DNA from: Amaricoccus macauensis
GTDB taxonomy: Bacteria; Pseudomonadota; Alphaproteobacteria; Rhodobacterales; Rhodobacteraceae
Length of the DNA: 64,000 nucleotides
Direction of reading: 5' to 3'
Assembly: GCF_014201905.1 (NCBI RefSeq)
Contig: NZ_JACHFM010000001.1
Coordinates: forward strand, 1,254,994 to 1,318,993
The position numbers and the translations under genes are program-made. Numbering within the stretch: position 1 is the stretch's first letter; each line of letters begins with the position of its first letter. The notes beneath the pieces were generated by a model, which saw only the letters and a list, made by a program, of their open reading frames with translations, ran no database searches and was not told where the DNA came from. Positions 57,957-64,000 of this stretch are shown here, one piece after another.

Positions 57957-58697
57957 ATGGCCGGCCATTCCAAATGGGCCAACATCCAGCATCGCAAGGG
58001 CCGGCAGGACGCCGCCCGGTCGAAGCTGTTCTCCAAGTTCTCCAAGGAAATCACCGTTGCCGCCAAGATGGGCGACCCTGATCCTGACAAGAATCCCCGC
58101 CTTCGCCTCGCGGTGAAAGAGGCCAAGTCCAACTCGATGCCCAAGGACAACATCGACCGGGCGATCAAGAAGGCCATGGGCGGCGACTCGGAGAACTACG
58201 AGGAAATCCGCTACGAGGGCTACGGCCCGAGCGGTGTCGCGATCATCGTCGAGGCGCTGACCGACAACCGCAACCGCACCGCCTCGAACATCCGCTCGAC
58301 GTTCTCCAAGCGCGGCGGCAACCTCGGCGAGACCGGCTCGGTCGCCTTCATGTTCGACCGCAAGGGCCAGATCGTCTATCCGGCGTCGACCGGCTCCGAG
58401 GACGACATCATGGAAGCCGCGATCGATGCCGGCGCCGAGGACGTGGAATCCGACGAGGAAAGCCACGTGATCTGGTGCGCCGACAGCGACCTCGCCGAGG
58501 TCTCGTCCGCCCTCGAGGCCAAGCTTGGCGAAGCCGAGCACGTGAAGCTCGTCTGGCGGCCGCAGACCACGACCGAGCTGCCGCTCGAAGCGGCGCAGAG
58601 CCTGATCAAGCTCATCGAGGCGCTGGAGGACGACGATGACGTCCAGTCGGTGACGGCGAACGTCGAGTTCTCCGACGAGGTGATGGCGCAGCTCTGA
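57957..58697 (+). CDS. YebC/PmpR family regulatory/translation protein
   Basis: 246 residues. [39 protein letters not shown] and [52 protein letters not shown] are canonical. YebC proteins were described as regulators and are reported to relieve ribosome stalling at proline-rich stretches. Here it is not next to ruvC. Confidence 0.97.
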   Translation: MAGHSKWANIQHRKGRQDAARSKLFSKFSKEITVAAKMGDPDPDKNPRLRLAVKEAKSNSMPKDNIDRAIKKAMGGDSENYEEIRYEGYGPSGVAIIVEALTDNRNRTASNIRSTFSKRGGNLGETGSVAFMFDRKGQIVYPASTGSEDDIMEAAIDAGAEDVESDEESHVIWCADSDLAEVSSALEAKLGEAEHVKLVWRPQTTTELPLEAAQSLIKLIEALEDDDDVQSVTANVEFSDEVMAQL

Positions 58698-58705
58698 GGC
58701 GCTTT

Positions 58706-58732
58706 CCGGCTGATCGCCTCAGGATCAGCCGG
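58706..58732 (+). terminator. Perfect 10-bp hairpin after yebC
   Basis: CCGGCTGATC (58706-58715), 7-nt loop, GATCAGCCGG (58723-58732), 8 bp after the yebC stop. No T-tract follows, as often in GC-rich genomes. Confidence 0.6.
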
Positions 58733-59099
58733 TCGTCCGCGCGGTCGTCCGCACGGGCGGCAAGACTGGCGGCGGCCCGTCGGCGCCAGGCTCCGGCGAC
58801 GAACGGCACCCGACTGCCCTTCCCGCCCGTGCGGTCCTTGCCGGAAGGGGCCGGCAGCGCGGGCCGGACCGGAGCCGCCCGCATCTCCCGGAATCCGCGC
58901 CGTTAACCGCGCGAACAACAATCGTTTCACCCGCCTCCTGACCGGGCCTATGGTTCCCTTCAGGGGCGCCTGGCCGTTAACCACGTTTTCATGCCTGGAG
59001 TGGCGCCGCCGGCTCGCCAGTCACGCCGGGGAGGGACCTCGCCGGTGAGCCTCTACCGGGGCCGCGCAGCCCCGGAGGCGCGATCCCGCTTCGGGGCGC
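58733..59099. other. Non-coding stretch between yebC and the aldo/keto reductase
   Basis: About 370 bp between convergent genes with no credible ORF. Holds two GTTAACC words (near 58902 and 58977) and a 7-bp hairpin CCGGGGC/GCCCCGG (59056-59075) that may terminate the reductase gene. Confidence 0.5.
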
Positions 59100-60083
59100 T
59101 CACATGTTGATGCCCTTCATGCCTTCGGGTGTATAGCGCTCGCCCGCGACCGGCAGGCGGGAGAGGGCCTGATCGAGGACGGTTTGCTCCGCCTCGCTCA
59201 GGCTGACGGAAACCGCCGCTACATTGTCGTCGAGGTACTTCAGCCGCTTGGTGCCGGGGATCGGCACGATGTCGTATCCCTTGGCGAGCAGCCACGCCAG
59301 CGCGACCTGAGCCGCCGAGCAGCCCTTCCCGGCTGCGATCCCACGCGCGATCTCGACCAGCGCGCCGTTCGCGGCCGCATTCTCCGGCGCGAAGCGTGGC
59401 AAGCCGGCACGGAAATCACCTTCCTCGAACGCGCTTCCAGCCTGAAAGCGGCCGGTGAGAAATCCGCGCCCCAGCGGCGAATAGGCCACGAACCCGATGC
59501 CGAGCTCACGGCAGGCCGGCAGGACCCCGGCCTCCACGTCACGGCTCCAGAGCGAGTATTCGGTCTGCACCGCCGTGACCGGATGAACGGCATGGGCCCG
59601 GCGCAGGGTCGCGGCACTGACCTCGCAGAGCCCGATGTGGCCGATCTTGCCTTCCTGCCGGAGATCGGCCAGCGCCTCCATCGTCTCCTCGATGGGCCGC
59701 TCCCGGTCGAGGCGGTGGACGTAGTAGAGGTCGATCCGCTCGACACCGAGCCGCCGGAGCGAGCTTTCGCAGGCCTGGCGCATGTAGCCGGCGCTGTTGT
59801 CGATGGTGCGCGCGTATTCGTCGGGCTTGCGGACGATGCCGAACTTTGTGGCGATCTTCACCGCTGCGCCGGTTTCGGCGAGGAAGCGGCCGATCAGGTC
59901 TTCGTTGTGGTGGGGGCCATAGATGTCGGCGGTGTCGAGAAAGTCGATGCCCTGCTCGACCGCCCGCCGCAGCACCGCGAGGGATTCCGCGTCGTCCCGA
60001 GGGCCGTAGAACTCGCTCATTCCCATGCAGCCGAGACCGATGGCCGAAACCGACAGATCACGCCCGAGCGTTCGATGTTGCAC
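59100..60083 (-). CDS. Aldo/keto reductase
   Basis: AKR superfamily, 327 residues. GTG start at 60083 supported by AAGGAG 7 nt upstream and the typical first strand [26 protein letters not shown]. Catalytic tetrad visible: FLDTADIYG (Asp, Tyr), KIATKFG (Lys) and LYYVHRLD (His). NADP-binding [14 protein letters not shown] and [14 protein letters not shown]. Substrate unknown. Divergent from a LysR gene that probably controls it. Confidence 0.92.
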   Translation of the reverse strand: MQHRTLGRDLSVSAIGLGCMGMSEFYGPRDDAESLAVLRRAVEQGIDFLDTADIYGPHHNEDLIGRFLAETGAAVKIATKFGIVRKPDEYARTIDNSAGYMRQACESSLRRLGVERIDLYYVHRLDRERPIEETMEALADLRQEGKIGHIGLCEVSAATLRRAHAVHPVTAVQTEYSLWSRDVEAGVLPACRELGIGFVAYSPLGRGFLTGRFQAGSAFEEGDFRAGLPRFAPENAAANGALVEIARGIAAGKGCSAAQVALAWLLAKGYDIVPIPGTKRLKYLDDNVAAVSVSLSEAEQTVLDQALSRLPVAGERYTPEGMKGINM

Positions 60084-60150
60084 TGCACTGCTCCTTGCTT
60101 GCTGCTTCCAAGGATGGTTTTCCTTATTGATGCGACAACCCTCTGAAAAT

Positions 60151-60173
60151 CGATATCCGATGTCCGATATCGG
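60151..60173. promoter_or_regulatory. GATATC repeat/palindrome at the LysR start
   Basis: CGATATCCGATGTCCGATATCGG contains the 10-bp palindrome CCGATATCGG (60164-60173) and a second CGATATC at 60151. It straddles the probable LysR start codon and lies about 70-90 bp from the divergent reductase start. Candidate autoregulatory site. Confidence 0.35.
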
Positions 60174-61074
60174 AAAACGCGGCGCGAACCGCCTGCGATG
60201 GGACGACGCGCGGGTGTTCCTCGCCATTGCGCGGAGCGGCTCGCTCAGCGGCGCGGCGGAGACCCTCGGGCTTGGTCTCGCCACCGTCTCGCGACAGATC
60301 GAGCGACTGGAGGCCGCCCTCGGACTGGCGCTGTTCAGCCGGCACCAGAACGGCTGCCGCCTCACCGATGACGGAACCGCGCTGCTGGAGCGTGCGGAAG
60401 CGCTGGAGCAGGCGGCGGAAGCCTTCGCCGACGGGTCGGCCGCGCACACGGAAGTCGCCGGCCGGGTTCGACTCGCGACGGCCGAGACGCTCGCGAACCA
60501 TGTCATCATCCCGGCGACGCCGCGGTTGTTCGGCCGCTTCCCCGACCTGACGCTCGAAGTCGTCACCGACATCCAGACGGTCAACCTGCATCGGCGCGAC
60601 GCCGATCTGGCCGTCAGGCTGGTCAAGCCCGAGCGTGGCAATGTCACGATCCGCCGGCTCGGCACGCTCGGCTTCGGTCTCTACGCGTCACGGGTCCATG
60701 CAGCGCGGCGGCAGGGGACTGCCGGGCCGGGGGCCGACCGCTTCATCGGCTGGTGCGAGACCCACGCCCACCTGCCAGCCGCCCGCTGGATCGAGCGGGC
60801 GCTGCGCGGTCAGCCGCCCGTGCTCGCGACCACGACCCTGTCGGCGCAGCTCTCGGCAGCGGTGGCCGGGATCGGGCTGGCCATCCTGCCGCATTTCCTC
60901 GGGCGGCTGAATGACCTGGTGTGCGTGCAGGATGATCTCGGCATCGATCAGGACATCTGGCTCGCGGTCCACTCCGACCTCGCCCAGTCGCGCCGCGTCA
61001 GGGCGGTGAGCGAGTTTCTGGCCGACCTGATCCACGCCTCGAAAACCGAGCTGGAGTTGCCTCCGGAGACCTGA
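60160..61074 (+). CDS. LysR family transcriptional regulator
   Basis: 304 residues from MSDIGKRGANRLRWDDARVFLAIARSGSLSGAAETLGLGLATVSRQIERLEAALGLALFSR, a standard LysR helix-turn-helix. The effector domain is short on conserved pocket features but contains DADLAVRLVKPERGNVTIRRLG. An ATG at 60130 is an alternative start. Divergent neighbour is the aldo/keto reductase. Confidence 0.92.
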   Translation: MSDIGKRGANRLRWDDARVFLAIARSGSLSGAAETLGLGLATVSRQIERLEAALGLALFSRHQNGCRLTDDGTALLERAEALEQAAEAFADGSAAHTEVAGRVRLATAETLANHVIIPATPRLFGRFPDLTLEVVTDIQTVNLHRRDADLAVRLVKPERGNVTIRRLGTLGFGLYASRVHAARRQGTAGPGADRFIGWCETHAHLPAARWIERALRGQPPVLATTTLSAQLSAAVAGIGLAILPHFLGRLNDLVCVQDDLGIDQDIWLAVHSDLAQSRRVRAVSEFLADLIHASKTELELPPET

Positions 61075-61223
61075 CCAGCGCCATCCGTACCGGCCGATCG
61101 GCCGATCGGCCCTGGCCTCTGCAGCTTGCACGCACCCGCTGAACCAGCCGCCCGCCGCTTGCGCCAGCCGTCCCCCACGGCATACGGTTCCCCCTTGAGA
61201 AGCCGAATGCCGGAGCCAGCCCC

Positions 61224-62408
61224 ATGCCGCCCCTGAACCCCCTCGTCGCGCGAACCGCTGCCCCGCCGGTGATGGAGGCCCGCCGCTGGCTCGCGGGCGT
61301 CGACATGCCGTCGGGCCGCCCGCTCATCAACCTCTCGCAGGCCGCCCCCGTCGAGCCGCCGCCCGAGGCGCTGCGCGAGGCGATGGCCGAGATGGTGCGC
61401 GCCGAGGACGACACCCACCTCTATGGCCCGGTCCTCGGCCTGCCCGCGCTGCGCTCGGAGATCGCATGGCGCTGGTCGGCGGCCTACGGCGGCGCGATCG
61501 AGCCCGAGGACGTGGCGATCACCGCCGGCTGCAACCAGGCCTTCGCCACCGCGATCATGACCCTCGCCGAGCCCGGCGACGCGGTCCTCCTGCCCGTGCC
61601 TTGGTACTTCAACCACAAGATGTGGCTCGACCTCTGCGGCATCGAGGCGATCCCGCTGCCCTGCGACGACGCGATGCTGCCCGACCTCGCGGCCGCGGCC
61701 GCTCTCTGGACGCCGCGCACCCGCGCCGTCGCCCTCGTCACCCCGAACAACCCGACCGGCGCGGAATATCCGCCCGCCCTCATCGCGGGCTTCGCCGAGC
61801 TCGCGGGCTCCCGCGGCGGCGCCCTCGTCCTCGACGAGACGTATCGCGATTTCGCGAGCTCCACCGAGCGCCCGCACGACCTCTTCACCGACGCGGGCTG
61901 GCGCGACACGCTCATCCACCTCTACTCGTTCTCGAAGTCCTTCCGCCTCACCGGCCACCGCACCGGCGCGATGATCGCCTCGCCGGACCGCCTGGCCGAG
62001 GCCGAGAAGATCCTCGACACCGTGACGATCTGCCCGCCGCAACTGGGCCAGAAATCCGCCCTCTGGGGCCTGCGCAACCTCGGCGACTGGCTCGCCGCCG
62101 AGCGCCTCGAAATCCTCCGCCGCCGCGACGCCGCCTTCGCCGCCCTTTCGGCCCTCCCCGGCTGGCGGGTCTTAGGCTGCGGCGCCTACTTCGCCTACGT
62201 CGAGCACCCGTTCGACATCCCCTCGAGCGAGCTCTGCCCCAAGCTGGTCCGCGACCAGTCCCTCCTCATGCTCCCCGGCACCATGTTCGCCCCCGATGGC
62301 GACGAGCGCGCCAAACGCCAGCTCCGGCTCGCCTTCGCCAACGTCGGGGTGGAGGGGCTGGGGGTGCTGGGGGAGAGGCTGGCGGGGGTGGGGGAAAAGG
62401 TGGGATAG
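61224..62408 (+). CDS. Class I/II PLP-dependent aminotransferase
   Basis: 394 residues. HLYGPVLGLPALRSEIAWRWSAAYGGAIEPEDVAITAGCNQAF, VTPNNPTGAEYPP, LVLDETYRDF, PLP lysine in LYSFSKSFRLTGHRTGAMI and final substrate Arg in RQLRLAFANVG. Amino-group donor and acceptor unknown. Monocistronic in appearance. Confidence 0.92.
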   Translation: MPPLNPLVARTAAPPVMEARRWLAGVDMPSGRPLINLSQAAPVEPPPEALREAMAEMVRAEDDTHLYGPVLGLPALRSEIAWRWSAAYGGAIEPEDVAITAGCNQAFATAIMTLAEPGDAVLLPVPWYFNHKMWLDLCGIEAIPLPCDDAMLPDLAAAAALWTPRTRAVALVTPNNPTGAEYPPALIAGFAELAGSRGGALVLDETYRDFASSTERPHDLFTDAGWRDTLIHLYSFSKSFRLTGHRTGAMIASPDRLAEAEKILDTVTICPPQLGQKSALWGLRNLGDWLAAERLEILRRRDAAFAALSALPGWRVLGCGAYFAYVEHPFDIPSSELCPKLVRDQSLLMLPGTMFAPDGDERAKRQLRLAFANVGVEGLGVLGERLAGVGEKVG

Positions 62409-62624
62409 GGCTGAGATTGCTCCGTCTGTTTTAGGAGTGGCAGGGAGGCACTAAGACCGCGCACTATCGCAGGCTTTGCAGCGCAGGCGAAGAATCGGCG
62501 CAGCCACGCCGCGGCGCCCTTGTCCACCGGGACCGGGTCGAAGGGGGCCGCTTCACACCAAACCGGAACGCCCCACCGACACGGATGCTTGGACGACGTG
62601 GCGATTTCCGCTACATCTCGACCC

Positions 62625-62849
62625 ATGAACGCCCGTCTCGACACCGCCCTCACTGAAGCCCGCGCCGCGCTCCCGCCCGACGCGCAAGACGGGCTCGCCG
62701 CGCTGATTGAGGCCTACGTCGCGACCCACGCCGCGCCGCCCGCATTCAACGATGCGGAGCGTGCAGAGATCGTGCGGCGTCATGCGGCACCGTTCGATCC
62801 GGCCTCCGAGGCCGAAGTCCGGGAGTTCTTCGCCCGCCATCGCGGCTGA
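62625..62849 (+). CDS. Antitoxin-like small protein
   Basis: 74 residues: MNARLDTALTEARAALPPDAQDGLAALIEAYVATH with C-terminal FDPASEAEVREFFARHRG. It sits 4 bp before a RelE/ParE-type toxin gene on the same strand, the normal antitoxin-first order. DNA-binding motif is not clear; assignment rests on position and size. Confidence 0.65.
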   Translation: MNARLDTALTEARAALPPDAQDGLAALIEAYVATHAAPPAFNDAERAEIVRRHAAPFDPASEAEVREFFARHRG

Positions 62850-62853
62850 GTGA

Positions 62854-63129
62854 TTGGCCCACGTCCGGTTCAGCCGACAGGCGCTCGCCGATCTCGCCGG
62901 CATTCACGCGTGGCTCACCGAGCGCAGCCCTGCCGCCGCTGGCCGGGTTATCGCGGCGATCGAAGCGAGCGTCACGCTTCTCGCAGACCATCCCGCCATG
63001 GGCCGGCGCGAGGAGCGTGGTCTCGGCCGGATCCTGATCGTCCCTCGCTATGGCTACGTCGTTTCCTACCGGGTCACGGGAGATGCGGTCGAGATCCTGT
63101 ACGTCTTCCATCCGAGCCGAGACCGGTAG
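62854..63129 (+). CDS. RelE/ParE-family toxin
   Basis: 91 residues with TTG start. AHVRFSRQALADLAGIHAWLTERSPAAAGRVIAAIEASVTLLADHPAMGRRE and PRYGYVVSYRVTGDAVEILYVFHPSRDR are ParE-type. ParE relatives poison gyrase, RelE relatives cut mRNA; which applies is open. Forms a toxin-antitoxin pair with the upstream gene. Confidence 0.85.
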   Translation: MAHVRFSRQALADLAGIHAWLTERSPAAAGRVIAAIEASVTLLADHPAMGRREERGLGRILIVPRYGYVVSYRVTGDAVEILYVFHPSRDR

Positions 63130-63346
63130 GGGTCATCGCACGATCTCTCAGTCGGCCTTTCCAGTCGGCTTCGCCCTGCCCATGGCGCGGAACCACTTCA
63201 CCAGGGGCCGTGCACGCGCGGTGCATGTGCCGTGCGAACTTGGGCTCGCATCCTCACACCGCGGTCAACGCGCCGCGCCCGACACTTGCCACCCGGGCGA
63301 TCACCGCGTAGACCCGGGCCACCTTTTCCCCGGCCGGTGGACTGCG

Positions 63347-64000
63347 ATGCTCGGAAGCTTCCGTAACAACAAGCGCTCGGGCATTTTCGTCTGGGCGTTG
63401 ATGGTGGCGATCATGATCGGCCTCGCCGGCTTCGGCATCGGCGTGGGCGGCGGCCTCGGGGGCGGTGCCGACATCGCCACGGTCGGTGATCAGAAGGTCA
63501 CCGCCGACGACTATGTCCGGGCGATGCAGCAGGAACTGCGTGTCGTCCAGGAGCAGGTGGGCCGCTCGCTGCCCATGGCCGAGGCGCGCAAGTACGGCAT
63601 TGACGGCATGGTGCTCGGCCGGCTGGTGAACGATGCCACCCTCGACGGCGAGGCGGAGCGGCTCGGCATCTCCACCGGTGACGATGCGGTCCGGGCGCAG
63701 GTGCTCGCGACCCCGGCCTTCCAGGGCGCGTCGGGACAGTTCGACAAGGCGACCTACGAGGCCGCGCTGCAACGCGCGGGTCTGCGGGCCGACCAGTTCG
63801 AGGCGCTGCTCCGGGCCGAGGCGTCGCGCAACCTTCTGGCGAGCGCTATCCCCGCCGCCGCGCAGGTTCCCGCGACGGAAGCCGAGACCATCCTGTCATT
63901 CCTCGGTGAGAAGCGCACGTTCGAGTGGATCCGGCTCGACGCAACGCAGCTGCCCGCGCCGATCCCGGCGCCGACGGACGCCGATCTCACCGCGTTCCAC
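63347..64000 (+). CDS. PpiD-type SurA N-terminal/peptidyl-prolyl isomerase protein (partial)
   Basis: 218 residues seen before the right edge. MLGSFRNNKRSGIFVWALMVAIMIGLAGFGIG is a cytoplasmic stub plus one transmembrane anchor, followed by a periplasmic VGDQKVTADDYVRAMQQELRVVQEQVGRSL and helical SurA_N-like segment, as in PpiD. The parvulin domain, if present, lies beyond the window. Likely assists folding of exported proteins. Confidence 0.88.
   Translation, partial: MLGSFRNNKRSGIFVWALMVAIMIGLAGFGIGVGGGLGGGADIATVGDQKVTADDYVRAMQQELRVVQEQVGRSLPMAEARKYGIDGMVLGRLVNDATLDGEAERLGISTGDDAVRAQVLATPAFQGASGQFDKATYEAALQRAGLRADQFEALLRAEASRNLLASAIPAAAQVPATEAETILSFLGEKRTFEWIRLDATQLPAPIPAPTDADLTAFH

Noticed and set aside
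1-64000. CRISPR arrays, insertion sequences, prophage, rRNA genes
   Set aside because: No regular repeat-spacer pattern, transposase or integrase motifs, phage structural genes or rRNA sequence seen.

Overview
The window is GC-rich, densely coding chromosomal DNA that looks like an alphaproteobacterium, most likely Rhodobacterales. Reasons: a divergent irr / fabA-fabB-fabI block, a UPF0314 (DUF2585) protein, an ACR3-type ars operon, overlapping start/stop junctions and several GTG/TTG starts. The genus cannot be named from this sequence. No rRNA operon, CRISPR array, prophage or insertion sequence was seen.

Layout. 1-8220: a minus-strand carbohydrate/polyol uptake and catabolism cluster. In transcription order it holds an ADP-dependent phosphofructokinase/glucokinase-like sugar kinase, a short-chain dehydrogenase, a DeoR-type regulator, a LacD/DhnA-like class I aldolase, a sugar-binding protein, two permeases and an ATPase (cut by the left edge). 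Two promoter regions in this cluster share a 19-bp motif that is a good candidate operator for the DeoR protein. 8555-10407: purE-purK and tRNA-Tyr. 10408-11540: a sparsely coding stretch with an orphan AmiS/UreI channel gene. 11541-17815: an RNA m5U methyltransferase, a VOC protein, the def-fmt-tlyA translation cluster, a Gre-type factor and an MFS exporter. 17878-20178: an S49 peptidase with a tiny overlapping membrane protein, a fumarylacetoacetase-like protein lacking its catalytic core, and UPF0314. 20414-24434: histone deacetylase-like protein, xseB, ispA and dxs (isoprenoid precursor supply).

24517-32512: small metabolic genes, then a long minus-strand run: fabA-fabB-fabI (unsaturated fatty acid synthesis), alpha/beta hydrolase, threonine dehydratase-like enzyme, glycerophosphodiesterase, FemAB-like acyltransferase, GST and pterin carbinolamine dehydratase. 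irr is divergent from fabA. 33327-36663: gltS followed 4 bp later by glyS, with no glyQ in the window. 36851-39796: metal-dependent hydrolase and gatCA. 39843-46353: lipoprotein, unknown protein, peptidoglycan amidase, hemD, GT39 glycosyltransferase, trpS and an unknown membrane protein. 46356-50836: psuKG (pseudouridine breakdown) downstream of an arsR-arsC-acr3-arsH arsenic operon. 51045-55195: GNAT, a candidate 6S RNA, 5-formyl-THF cyclo-ligase, a YmdB-like phosphodiesterase and an SLC13 transporter. 55227-64000: DUF4336 protein, secreted PhoD phosphatase, YebC, an aldo/keto reductase divergent from a LysR regulator, an aminotransferase, a ParDE-like toxin-antitoxin pair and the start of a PpiD-type periplasmic chaperone.

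The best candidate for an undescribed system is the 0.9-8.2 kb cluster, which combines an ADP-dependent-type kinase with a class I aldolase and a polyol-type dehydrogenase. Other points for follow-up are the core-deleted FAH-like protein, the candidate 6S RNA, the glyS/gltS arrangement and the unassigned 368-residue membrane protein behind trpS.
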